From: Bicyclus anynana
Lineage: Eukaryota > Arthropoda > Insecta > Lepidoptera > Nymphalidae
Direction of reading: 5' to 3'
Assembly (NCBI RefSeq): GCF_947172395.1
Contig: NC_069108.1
Location: 7,265,068 to 7,329,067, forward strand
Length of the DNA: 64,000 nucleotides
This document shows, one piece after another, positions 20,622-30,715 of this stretch (position 1 is its first letter; the number at the start of each line of letters is the position of its first letter). The notes under the pieces are model-generated. The model was not told the DNA's origin and did not search any database. It was given only the letters and a program-made list of their open reading frames with translations. A program made the position numbers and the translations under genes.

Positions 20622-21257
20622 CTGAAATATAAGAAATTGGTTGGCAACGAAGTTCTTCACGCCCTTTTAGGGTTACGTATAAGATAACTTCGTTATCTGT
20701 CAAGATACTTATTTCAGGGATACGTAGAGGTATTAAGTTGAAATTTAAACCGTATGCTAAGATCTAGGGTCCTATGAAATTGTGCAAAAACCATACTTTT
20801 AAGTTTAATAATTTCGCCCTATTTATTGGTGAAAATAGCATATGAATCCGTTCAGAAGTTGCAAGTTTAACGCAAACGTGATAGAGAACTTTGTTCTATG
20901 ATGCTTGTACATCTAATAATATAAGATTATTCTTGAAAAATAAAAAAATAATTGAAATTAAATATATTTTTAAATCAATTTTTTCCCGGCAAAAAAGGCA
21001 AAGATCGGTGGACATACAGCCTATTAAAAACTTTTAATTTTCAATTCGGCAATAAAATAACCCGGAAACAAATAAAACCTACTCCACAAATTAAAAACAA
21101 ACACAATCAATTCAAAAACAGAAACTTCACACACAAAAGTCATTAGAATCAAAATTTTACGTGCCACAAAATGTTAAACTAAAATCCCCAAAATTTTATG
21201 TGAATACAAAAAAAAAAACAGTGAAAAAGAAATATTGCAAAGAACTGCAAAGTGCAC
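20622..21257. other. Intron 1 sequence, nothing recognised
   Basis: AT-rich, with a poly-purine patch at 21040-21140. No exon seen. Confidence 0.4.
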
Positions 21258-21448
21258 CTTTCAAAGGAATAGAAGTTTTCCGCAACAGTATGCTTCAAGC
21301 CGTGTAAACTGGTCTCTTTGCAGAATTGCGTGTACAAAGAGTAGACGTGAGCGATGGACGTCTTGGCGGAATTCATTGCGGACTTCGTGCGAGCGAGGCA
21401 GCTGAATATAGCGGTTAGCTTCCTTTTCTCTTTGCGCTTTTCCGCCAT
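21258..21448 (-). CDS. Pickpocket-like DEG/ENaC channel, exon 1 (N-terminus)
   Basis: Starts at the ATG at 21448 (MAEKRKEKRKL), the first Met of a basic cytoplasmic N-terminus, and runs 63 codons plus 2 bases to a donor GTGCAC. It contains FCKETSLHGLKH, the conserved F-C-x-x-T-(S/T)-x-H-G gating motif preceding TM1. The seven exons found total 945 bases (315 codons), all phases agreeing. In the family these subunits form trimeric, amiloride-sensitive sodium channels of the plasma membrane in sensory or tracheal cells; ligand and subtype cannot be told. A further in-frame Met lies 21 codons upstream but in less conserved sequence. Confidence 0.85.
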
Positions 21449-21484
21449 TCCTTGTAAAACAAACTTGATGTGAATACAAAAGAC

Positions 21485-21545
21485 CTCACTTGTTGGTAGT
21501 GCTGTGGCCATCAGAGGTCCTCGGTTCGATACCAGCTCGGGTAAT
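21485..21545 (+). repeat. tRNA-like fragment
   Basis: TGGTAGTGCTGTGG and GGTTCGATACC resemble polymerase III A and B boxes. Probably a SINE head of another family; too degraded for a tRNA gene. Confidence 0.35.
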
Positions 21546-21584
21546 TTAGAATTTTATATATTCTAAAATCTATATCTATCTATA

Positions 21585-22826
21585 CTTATAATCTCAGAAT
21601 ACAGAAAACCACCAGAAGCCACGTTTAGATGTCATTCTATAGTGCGCAGTGTGTCCAAAAATTGTACACAACAGCCTGCACTCGTCGCAATTCTCACCCG
21701 CGTAATGTTGCTAGTACATGAGGCTGTTAAATTTTTCCCTATTTTGTGGTAAAAATTTATAATGTTAAAAGGAAAACAATAAGTGTACAGTTCATCACAT
21801 TAAATGTTAACTTGTATGGTAAATAATAAAAACAGTGGGACCGGTTTTCTACTGATTGCTAAGAGTCAGCAAGAAAATAAACTCTAAATAATTTAAGACA
21901 AGGACAAATAAATAATAGATATAATAAGACGGTTATTATAAAACTTATCAACTAACAATCAAAAGAAATACAAATTTACAATAATAATTTTATATATTCC
22001 ATATAATTATATAATATTATTATTATAAATATGTATTTCAATCGTGTGCACAGTTATTATTATCTCGTCTTATTTCTCTAATTTTTATGTCTCCTAAAAT
22101 TCAAGTATAAATAAGGCCATTTAATTGGTTTAATATCTTTTAAGAATGTGTTTTGAAGATAAAAATATTTTATTTAATCCTCTTGCTCAAACAAACAAGC
22201 AAACAAGTAGGTACACAAACAAACAAAAGACCAAACAAACACACGAAAACAAACAAATGTGCAAACAAACACACAAACAGACAAGAACGAACGAACTTAT
22301 TATAATATAGCACACCATTGTTATTTGTAAAATTTTAAAGCTTTAAGATTATTTTACACTTTCTTTATCTGCGCTGATTACCACAATTTTATTTCAACTT
22401 AATTGCCGGAACCTATGCCTACCTATTTAGTTGATTAATATTTTACATAAATAATAAATCCTTGAATTGAAATTAAAAGTAGGGAAAATCAAAACAATTA
22501 CATTGGCAACACTTACAAAATGAAGTCATCGGTTTCTATGACAACTAAATTCACGTAAAAATTATTCATTATTTTAACATAAGAATATTTATTTGTGCTA
22601 CTTACACGTGAAATGTGATCCTATTCAGTTTCTTTTTTTTACCAACGGCATTTTTACACGAAGGAATAGCACAAGACGGCTTAATTTAATTAAATTTGTC
22701 ACCTGTATAGCACGTCAAACAACACGACAAACACAGAGTGAGTAATCGTAAAATGTGTAGTTTAAATGGCTTCACTTCTTTGCGCTATCACTCCTTCTGG
22801 TGGTTTTCTGTATTCTGAGCTTATAA
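21585..22826. mobile_element. 1.24-kb TIR element upstream of the pickpocket start
   Basis: 21585-21618 (CTTATAATCTCAGAATACAG then AAAACCACCAGAAG) and 22794-22826 are inverted copies matching at about 32 of 33 bases. There is no ORF inside; the interior is AT-rich with an (AAAC)-like run at 22185-22290. TSD unclear. It lies 137 bp upstream of the exon 1 ATG, so it overlaps the likely promoter. Confidence 0.7.
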
Positions 22827-23335
22827 TAAAACTGTTGTAGGTCCAGTTCTGTACATTGAAGATATTTTGATATATGTCCGTGTTTTTTTGTTATTCGAAC
22901 ATCACGCTGTAACTACTAAATGTATTCAAATAAAACTTAGCACAGTGTAAGACCAAAATACGGAAAAGGTATTATTTTCTCCCTTCTTATTTTATTTTTG
23001 CAATAAAAAGTATAGTATACTTTTAAATAAGAAGAAGACTAAAATAATGACTTTTCTTAGCTAGTCATGTATTGTCATCAAAACTCAGAGCGTGTGCAAA
23101 ATTATATCTTATCGAAAACCGGGAAGTGGGTCAAATTAGGATTCCAAGATTTTCTTACAAGTGAAGCTAATAAAAAGCTTGTAAAAATAGGAAATAATTA
23201 TATGTTGAAACTAAAATAAATCTCTCATTTATTTAATACTTCTTTTTTTTTAATTTTTAACAATATAAGTATAAAATACAAAACATTATTAAAAATTTAT
23301 AAAAAAAAAAATTTCACCCTCCCGCTGCGGGACAT
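22827..23335. other. AT-rich spacer
   Basis: No exon or named repeat seen. Confidence 0.4.
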
Positions 23336-23640
23336 TTGAGTGCCCAAGCAACCGGTGGTCAGGGCTCCAGAGTGAGGAAGCTCCTCACAATACGCGCCGT
23401 CTCAAGAATCACTGCCTTTTGTATCCGACTCTTGATCCAACAGTTAAGCGAAAGCTTCTTAAGGTGTTGGTCGAAGCTTTTCGCTATAAGACCATTGACT
23501 GAAACAACTATCGGAACAATACCTGATCCGATAGTCGCTGCGCAGTCACGGTCACTGTTGGCTCAAGAGTCTGAAACATAGACAACATCCTTGACCGGTA
23601 CGCTGTTGAAACTGTTATTAAAATGTTGAAACTAAAATAA
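23336..23640 (-). pseudogene. LINE reverse-transcriptase C-terminal fragment
   Basis: The minus strand reads ATIGSGIVPIVVSVNGLIAK, then SFDQHLKKLSL and WIKSRIQKAVILETARIVRS, a pattern (VPIVVxxxGxxxK ... QKAxxLxTARIxR) typical of the region after the fingers of some LINE polymerases. Stops follow. Short, 5'-truncated. Confidence 0.6.
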
Positions 23641-23844
23641 TTATTATTTATTTAAAAAACTTACCTATGAAATATAAAGTTAATATTAATATTAAAATGC
23701 GTGTTATCAGCAAACCGGTTTTCGTTGAAGTAAACTTTCTTTTTGATAGAATACTGTGATATACGAGGATCCATTAAATGGTATTAATGGATCCTAATTC
23801 TGGTTGATCTATACAAATATTATAAAGAGGTAAAGTTTGTGGTA

Positions 23845-24250
23845 CTGTAGGGCGTATATCTCTGGATTTACAAACCGGATTTTTTTAAATTCTTTTACTA
23901 CTAGAATGCCACGTCATTTGTGAGTATCCAGGGGCGTATCTACCGCCGTATCTTCCTTATCAAGGATACGGTTTGTGGTACTGTAGGGCGTATATCTCTG
24001 GATTTACAAACCGGATTTTTTAAAATTCTTTTACTACTAGAAAGCCACGTCATTTGTGAGTATCCAGGGGCGTATCTACCGCCGTATCTTCCTTATCAAG
24101 GATACGGTTTGTGGTACTGTAGGGCGTATATCTCTGGATTTACAAACCGGATTTTTTAAAATTCTTTTACCACTTGAAAGTCACGTTATTTGTGAGTATT
24201 CAGGGGCGTATCTAGTGCCGTATCTGCTGTATCAAAGATACGGGGCCTCC
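23845..24250 (+). repeat. 136-bp tandem array fusing Helitron-like and hAT-like pieces, three units
   Basis: CCAGGGGCGTATCTACCGCC (or variant) recurs at about 23928, 24064 and 24200. Each unit joins Helitron-like 5' body (GTTTGTGGTACTGTAGGGCG ... CACGTCATTTGTGAGTAT) to the tip of a hAT-like terminal repeat (CAGGGGCGTATCTA...GATACGG). Units 1 and 2 are almost identical; unit 3 extends further into the hAT-like sequence (GGGGCCTCCGAACTA). Confidence 0.85.
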
Positions 24251-24322
24251 GAACTATATGGGACTTATGTGTAAAAGCAAAAAATTAAAATATAAAAAAA
24301 AAGAAACTTAATTAGCTGATTA

Positions 24323-24637
24323 TGAATGTTATTTAAACGGGTACATACCACGATAAAAAAACGAGATTTTTATTGTCGATATTTCGACCCAGTTGCGTGG
24401 ATCGTGGTCACGACGGGACTGAAGTTGCGAGATGAGAAGTGAAGTCAGCTGTTAGGGGCAGAATCGATCTACCCTCTTTCTAGTTCTTTTTCTTTTTTCA
24501 ACAACCTCGCGTTTTTGGCTGTTTAGGCAAACCACACACCGACATCGCTTTTGTTATTATGCGTATCGCGGCGAAATATCGACATTAAAAATGTCGTCTT
24601 TTTATCGTGGTATGTACCCGTTTAAATAACATTCATT
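24323..24637. mobile_element. Foldback MITE with about 38-bp perfect TIRs
   Basis: ATGAATGTTATTTAAACGGG plus TACATACCACGATAAAAA at the left is exactly inverted at 24600-24637. 315 bp, non-coding. Confidence 0.88.
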
Positions 24638-24744
24638 ATATACTTTTGTTGTTTATCCAAATAATATCCTGGAAAAATCCACGGTTCCCGAGGGATTTGT
24701 GAAAAACTAAATTCCTCGCGGACGAAGTCGCGGGCGTCCGCTAG

Positions 24745-25077
24745 TAAAACAATAAATTATTATTATACGCCAGCCATTAAAAAAACAAACATACATACAA
24801 ACTTTCGCGTTTATAATATTAGTAGATAGTATGGATTTCTACATAAACGGGAACCATGCGGGTGAAACCGCGTGGCGTCTATAGTCTGAACAAAGTCCAT
24901 TTAGACGTCGCATTTTCTTAAAAGCACCCATTATATCTACACATTACCCATAAACAATCTTTTATCTGATGAAGGTACCGTAGTGCGTCGATTGTCCTAA
25001 CTAATTAAGGGACATTGATGTTTGGATAAACAACTTTTTCGGTTAATAGAACAGTATTGAGTGGTATTGATTTTATT
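24745..25077. other. Helitron-like debris
   Basis: Contains a reversed Helitron-like 5' end (TTTATAATATTAGTAGATAG) and a GGGTGAAACCGCGTGGCGTC 3'-type motif; no gene. Confidence 0.5.
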
Positions 25078-25118
25078 TTTAACCGACTTCAAAAAGGAGG
25101 AGGTTCTCAATTCGGTCG

Positions 25119-25169
<51 letters not shown>

Positions 25170-25390
25170 ATGTGTATGTACAAATTGTATGTGTATGTAA
25201 TACGTCTTAATTTAAGCCATTTTTGACAGGACCACATCACATTGCTCACACATGGCTTGAATTAATACATCACCGGCTTAGCACCGCCTTCATACTGATC
25301 AGCAGGTAGAACATGTTATGATGTTATTTTTCGCTTTTTAGTTTAGTAAGTACGTTTTTAGGTTTTGAAGTCGGTTGTATTTTTTTTGTA
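25078..25390 (+). mobile_element. AACCGACTTC element, compact complete copy
   Basis: Starts AACCGACTTCAAAAAGGAGG, has a poly-T run of about 40, the AGCACCGCCTTCATACTGATCAGCAGGTAG-like block (shared with 3950, 42440 and 62205) and ends GAAGTCGGTTGTATTTTTTT. It shows the size of an element without the satellite array (about 310 bp). Confidence 0.75.
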
Positions 25391-25425
25391 CTAGCAGACG
25401 CCGCGCGGTTTCACCCCCGTGGTTC

Positions 25426-25690
25426 CCGTCCGAACATTCTATTTAAATATATTCTGTGGATAGTGTAAGAGATGTTTTGGTTAGTCTGTGTAAAAATTAC
25501 GCGTGTGTGTATTGCGAGTCAATTATATAGTTGTGTGTAGTGTATGGACACAGAATATACTTAATGTTAAATGTTTTCGATGTGTGAGTTTACCTCGTCC
25601 TCCTCAAAAGACGACAGACTTTTTTGTTGGTGAATTTGGGTGCGAAACAGGTCCATTCTTTTTAATTGGTCTAAGATCGGCTGATATGAT
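25426..25690 (+). repeat. Family C dispersed repeat
   Basis: Shares ATTGCGAGTCAA...ATAGTTGTGTGTAGTGTATG and GATGTGTGAGTTTACCTCGTC with the minus-strand copy at 38868-39400. Ends in ATGATGATG. Confidence 0.8.
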
Positions 25691-25720
25691 GATGATGATT
25701 AAAAATGACGTATATCACAG

Positions 25721-25860
25721 GTAGCGGCACTACTGACGCTGGGGTACCTGGTGTACCAGTACCGGGGACTGCTGGTCAAGGCGCAGGACACCATTGACGA
25801 TGGAGACGACCTTCTGATGAAGAATCGCTCCAGCTGCCGGATGTCGAGATCACGATCCAG
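25721..25860 (+). CDS. Unrecognised gene, penultimate exon (membrane segment)
   Basis: A 140-base exon after acceptor TATATCACAG and before donor GTAACTGG, open only in the frame starting GTA. It encodes VAALLTLGYLVYQYRGLLVK (a likely membrane helix) followed by AQDTIDDGDDLLMKNRSSC and RMSRSRS. GC-rich compared with its surroundings, as expected of a coding exon. Upstream exons were not found. Family not recognised; it shows no DEG/ENaC motif, so it is not the missing part of the pickpocket gene (and is on the other strand). Confidence 0.6.
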
Positions 25861-26025
25861 GTAACTGGACCTGGACGTTGAAACTCACAATCTTGGGGAC
25901 ACCCGGACTGACAATCAGGACCAAACACCATTTTATAGTAGGGGGGGGGAAGTGCTAAATTTGCAGTTACTAAGGCGTCATGGGAATCGATTACATTTTG
26001 TAGAATCGATGATAGCAAGAATAAA

Positions 26026-26219
26026 TCTATACTAATATTATAAAGCTGGAGAGTTTGTTTTTTATTGAACGCGCTAATCTCAGGAACTACTGGTCCGATT
26101 TGAAAAATTCTTTCAGTGTTAGATAGCCCATTTATCGAGGAAGGCTATAGGCTATATATTATCCCCGTACTCCTACGGTAACGGGAACCACGCGGATGAA
26201 ACTGCGCGGCGTCAGCTAG
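26026..26219 (+). mobile_element. Helitron-like element, 194 bp
   Basis: TCTATACTAATATTATAAAG ... GCGCGGCGTCAGCTAG between A and T. Lies in the intron of the unrecognised gene. Confidence 0.8.
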
Positions 26220-26335
26220 TGTAGGTATACTCATGCTGCAGTAAGTCTCTGCGCTAAACCGCGGACAGTCGGTTGGACGGACAGACAGGCGGACATGGCG
26301 AAACTATAAGGGTTTCTTGTTAACTACGGAACCCT

Positions 26336-26645
26336 GAGCCGTGATAGCCCAGTGGATATGACCTCTGCCTCCAATTCCGGAGGGTGTGGGTTCGAATCCG
26401 GTCCGGGGCATGCACCTCCAACTTTTCAGTTGTGTGCATTTTAAGAAATTAACTATCACGTGTCTCAAACGGTGAAGGATAACATCGTAGTGAAACCTGC
26501 ATACCAGAGAATTCCTTAATTCTCTGCGTGTGTGAAGTCTGCCAATCTGCATTGGGCCAGCGTGGTGGACTATTGGCCTAACCACTCTCATTCTGAGAGG
26601 AGACTGGAGCTCAACAGTGAGCCGTATAAGGGTTGATAACGACGA
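26336..26645 (+). mobile_element. SINE-A, full length
   Basis: GAGCCGTGATAGCCCAGTGG to GGTTGATAACGACGACGACA; the tail triplet is GAC instead of ATG/GAT. It ends 50 bp before the next exon. Confidence 0.9.
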
Positions 26646-26695
26646 CGACAGAACCCTAAAAATGAAAAATCGTTCTAAATGGGCCCTTTCCCCAG

Positions 26696-26828
26696 GTCGG
26701 CTCATTCGCGTTCGCGCTCGAGGGACCGCAGGAACTATGACAAGAGCCGACGGAACAAGAAGAACCATCGCTGCGCCAACTGCAGCCACTACAACTGCGA
26801 CGATGTATATGAGAGGGGCCCTCGTTAG
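26696..26828 (+). CDS. Unrecognised gene, last exon (Arg/Ser-rich, Cys/His cluster)
   Basis: A 133-base exon from acceptor TTTCCCCAG to TAG at 26826, entering with one base so that it joins the previous exon in frame. It encodes SAHSRSRSRDRRNYDKSRRN then KKNHRCANCSHYNCDDVYER and GPR. The RS/RD run and the C-x2-C-x2-H-x2-C cluster are visible but match no family I can name. The predicted end is membrane helix, acidic linker, basic RS tail and Cys/His tip, so the tail is probably cytosolic. Confidence 0.55.
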
Positions 26829-27969
26829 CTTGGGCCCTGAGCGGATTGGGACATTGGTAAACTATAACAATTATTATATATATCGGGGCATCGACTATTT
26901 TTGCAATAAGGCGTAAAAAAGCGGTGTCTCTCCTACAGAGATTACGTGCTAGCACCAATGGCATCCTAAGAGTATTGTCTGCTAGGCCCGACTGCCCAAT
27001 TCTAGGCCATTGTGTAGAAGTAGCTATAGGGCGTACTTGATTGTTGTTTTAAAATATTATTTAAAAAAAAAATCCTGTAATACTAACTGTACTAATTTAA
27101 TTTAATAAGTAAGATGAAAATGTTACCTACTAATATACTAACAATATATGGATTTGTAATTCTGAAATAAAATAAATTATTATTATTATTATTATTATAT
27201 TCCACTTCTGATATCGGCGGAAGCATACTAAATACTACATCTGATAACGGAGAAGCCGTAGCCTCGGAGCAGGTTCTAAGCTTTATGTGTCAAGGATGGC
27301 AGATACACAAAGTAACACTGTCAATTATTACTGGAACGACCATTTAACCTGCTAATACAGTTCTACCCTCTATATCGATCAAATACAGCGCTGATACTAT
27401 CACATGTAAACCAGGGTTATCTATCATAGGGCAGGTAGTCAAGTACGAGCGGATCTCAGACTTGCAACTGATGTCAGTTGGATTGAGGGGCCCCTTTACG
27501 ACTAGTCAATCCTCTCCATCTCCGCTCGCGTTGGCTCCCAGCTTATTAATTGACAATGCAATAGCCTTACTTCTATTAACTCACCCATTAGCTTCTATAT
27601 CACTATCACTATTTCACTATGCTTAACAAATGGAAGACGTCTATCCGTTTCAAAGACCGCGATTACAAGTGAGCCGCTAAACTAGCAGACTACAGTGGGG
27701 GCAGGGTGCCTCACTCTTTTAAGCGTACCGGTTGCGCGCCATTTTCGCGGCTTCCGACGCAATGCTATTGGACAGAGTCGCGTGATAAACCTTTTACAGT
27801 CTTATTTATTCAAACAGCAAATAATTAAATCTCAATTACATGAAAACCTGATTATAATATTATCACAATAATTAACGTAGATTTTGCTAACTGTTCAAAT
27901 AACTCACTCGGCGACATATACGTTGAGAAAAACATATGATAAATATCATCATCATTATCAACCCATATT
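26829..27969. other. 3' flank with LINE-like debris
   Basis: AATAAA occurs near 27166, followed by (ATT)n at 27178-27200, a LINE-type tail or the gene's polyadenylation region. 27200-27950 has no recognised gene. A GC-richer promoter-like patch lies near 27700-27790. Confidence 0.4.
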
Positions 27970-28355
27970 CATAGGCGTATATAGCGGGTGGGCCGGTAGG
28001 GCCGGGCCCACCCAAGAATGGTCTATGCCCACCCTAAGATACTGGGCTACCGATTTGAAATTCTATGATGGACGCGGAAACACTAATAATTTTACACAAA
28101 ATATCATTTAAAATATCAATTAATAACCATTACAACTAATTACATAATAAAGTAAAACCTATAATAAAGATTTCAAAAATATATTAAGACCTTTTCGGAT
28201 ACCTAGATACAAAGAAAAAATAAAAAAAAAAAGTCGAGTCATATCAGAGTTCTGCGTCCACAAATATTGTTAACGAAATTTTTATATTGAGTGTCGATTC
28301 TGTTCAGTAATATGTGGGCCCACCCCACCAGGAAGTAATCCTAGATACGCCAATG
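27970..28355. mobile_element. hAT-like MITE with perfect 8-bp TSD
   Basis: Ends CATAGGCGTATATAG and CTAGATACGCCAATG are inverted, with GGGCCCACCC inside each. It is flanked on both sides by CCCATATT (27962-27969 and 28356-28363). It is inserted in the tail of the SINE-A that continues at 28356. Confidence 0.9.
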
Positions 28356-28757
28356 CCCATATTCGGCTCACTGCTGAGTTCGAGTCTCTTCTCTGAATGA
28401 GCGGGGTTAGGCCACTAGTCCACCACGCTGGACCAATACGGATAGGCAGACTTCACACACGCAGAGAACTAAGGAAATTCTCTGGTATGCAGGTTTCCTC
28501 ACGATGTTTTTCTTCACCGTTTGAGACACGTGATATTTTATTTCTTTAAATGCACACAATTGAAGATTTGAGATAATTGAGAAAATTCTCTGGTATGCAG
28601 GTTTCCTGACGATGTTTTCCTTAACCGTTTGAGATACGTGATAATTTATTTCTTAAAATGCAATTGAAAAGTAGGTGCACGCCCCGAATCGGATTCGAAC
28701 CCACACCCTCTGGAATCGAAGGCAGATGTCATATCCACTGGGCTATCAAGGCTCTTT
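28356..28757 (-). mobile_element. SINE-A with internal partial duplication, interrupted by the hAT MITE
   Basis: Tail TCATCATCATTATCAACCCA lies at 27945-27969, left of the MITE; body and head run 28356-28757. The block GAAAATTCTCTGGTATGCAG...CACGTGATA occurs twice (about 28470 and 28575), so the body is partly duplicated. Confidence 0.85.
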
Positions 28758-28904
28758 CGTCAGAACATTGCATAATATTACTGATTATTTTGACAGGAAC
28801 GAGCCATCTAAAAGGACGTGCGTACCTACATATTTTTTCACTACATACTGTATGGAACAAGGAATTACATACAATGAATAACGAATTAGTTTTGTCGTAT
28901 GCAG

Positions 28905-29070
28905 TCCAAATCAAATCAAATCAAATCAAAAATCATTTATTTCAAGTAGTCTCAGTTTACAAGCACTTTTGACACGTCAGTTGACTATTTGTAAATATTC
29001 TACCACCGGTTCGGAAGGCAGGTTCTGCTGAGAAGATACCGGCAAGAAACTCAACAGTCCTCAATGGGTG
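28905..29070. repeat. CAAAT microsatellite and LINE-like 3' repeat
   Basis: (CAAAT)n at 28906-28928, then the reverse of the 6830-6950 repeat (ATTCTACCACCGGTTCGGAA, GCAGGTTCTGCTGAGAAG). Confidence 0.75.
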
Positions 29071-29630
29071 AGGTGTTAATTTATGTGAATTATTTAATTG
29101 CTTATCTATTTAAAATTATTATTATAAATCCTACTTGTTGTGTAATAATTTGAAAATGTCTGAATATTATGTGTATGATTATGTGACTATTCTACAAAGA
29201 AACATTCATGTTTATTGGCTAGAAATACATTCAAATAAAACGTCATTGTTTCATGTGTATTATTTTTAATATATCTTATCTGAATATTTCTTAACGTTAT
29301 AAAACATTATATTTATTTATAAAAACATTAACTATATATTTTTGATTTAAATGTTAGTGATTCAATCCGTAACAATATATCTATTAAAAACATAAAGAAA
29401 AACTATTTTGGAAATCCCCATAAAAAAAGTAATTCAAGATAGAAAAAAATTGAAAATCCAAAGAAAATCTTGGTCATAATTTATTTCAATAGTGTCATAT
29501 ACATTTATAGGGAGGGATATCATAGGGTCATAATGTAGTTCATAATCCATGGTTCCATTAGCGATTTCATTATTTTTATCCATGAATTATGGGACATTTT
29601 ATGGCACATTCCGCAGGTATTTATTTCAAA
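29071..29630. other. 3' flank of the clip-domain gene
   Basis: AT-rich, nothing coding seen. Confidence 0.4.
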
Positions 29631-29742
29631 CTAATAATCATCATCAAGTTGAAAGTAGTCGTCAGAAAGACTGGGTTGATGCGCCTGAGTCTGCACTAGG
29701 ATGTATTTGTCCGGGCAGCATACTTCATCCGGCTTACACGGT
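29631..29742 (-). CDS. Clip-domain-only secreted protein, exon 3
   Basis: A 112-base terminal exon (one base in) from acceptor CTTTCAG to TAG at 29631. It encodes PCKPDEVCCPDKYILVQTQA and ends in an acidic tail SDDYFQLDDDY. C-x5-C-C supplies the last three Cys of a clip domain begun in exon 2. No trypsin-like protease domain follows, because the stop comes 26 residues after the CC pair. Confidence 0.75.
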
Positions 29743-30098
29743 CTGAAAGAAAATAATCCTCTAGTATTATTAGTAGTTTGTTAAAATGAATTAATATCGA
29801 ACGATAAACATCGATATTCGAATACCACTAATAATTGTATCGCGATAAATCGATAAATTAAGACCATCCCTAGTTCATAAACACAATAGATTATAGAGGT
29901 ACAATAGGTCAATGGATCTTATTTAGAAGTGTTGCTCTGTGTTTGAAAACAGATAAAAAAAATAATTAAATGTCAAAGAGTGGCCTGGCCACAGACAAAG
30001 ATGTTGAAATGAAACTGCAAATACTTTTTTGTTGTTTTGCTTTTGCGATTTTTGTTTTATTTAGTTGTTTAGTTAAATAAGTTGATTTTACTCTAAAA

Positions 30099-30165
30099 AT
30101 GGCAAATGCAGATCCGGTAGACATCGTTGCTATAAATTCGGACGATGACGACGATCCAGTCACAG
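30099..30165 (+). CDS. Nested zinc-finger protein, exon 1
   Basis: ATG at 30099; 22 codons plus one base to donor GTAAGTTG. It encodes MANADPVDIVAINSDDDDDP. The hydrophobic VDIVAI followed by an acidic run is a typical SUMO-interacting motif layout (inference). With exon 2 it makes 417 residues. Confidence 0.8.
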
Positions 30166-30715
30166 GTAAGTTGTTCTAATTCCTAATGCCTTGTCTTATC
30201 GGTACCATGGTTAGCTAGTTCCATGAAGTTTGTTGTTAAACCATCACAGAAACAATTGGAATTTATCTTAAAAACAAATGGAAACTGCGATACATTGGAC
30301 TCTTGTAAGCAAAGATTTTATACTATTGGACTATATGTTACGTGCCTACAAAATCACCGCAAAAAGAACTCCACTGAGCGCATACATACATAATTTTGTT
30401 TACTTTCATTAATTGTTATTGTATAGTAATTGTTGTTGTATAGTACATTGTAGACAATATTAAGATATCATTTGTTCTAATAACTTTCGTTGTTTATTAA
30501 GCTACAAATAAAATTAAGACAATTGTAGCTAGACTAACCACATAGTTAATTTTAGAGTTAGTTCATTTAGTAGGTCATAATATTTATTAACTTTTAAACT
30601 GATATAACCTAAGTATCCTGCCTCCTCCTGTGAGAGAAAGCCAGAGTGTTGCCGTTATGAACTGTTTTACCCTCCAATAAAATGTTTTGATTTCAAAATG
30701 TTTATCTATTTCCAG
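30166..30715 (+). other. Intron of the nested zinc-finger gene
   Basis: 550 bp, AT-rich, bounded by GTAAGT and TTTCCAG; no repeat recognised. Confidence 0.6.

Larger units (their letters stand above)
23808..24744 (+). mobile_element. Helitron-like element with nested insertions
   Basis: Starts TCTATACAAATATTATAAAG and ends with the stem GCGGACG...CGTCCGC and CTAG, then T. Inside are a 136-bp tandem array (about 23845-24250) and a foldback MITE (24323-24637). Length 937 bp against about 200-350 for the other copies. Confidence 0.75.
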
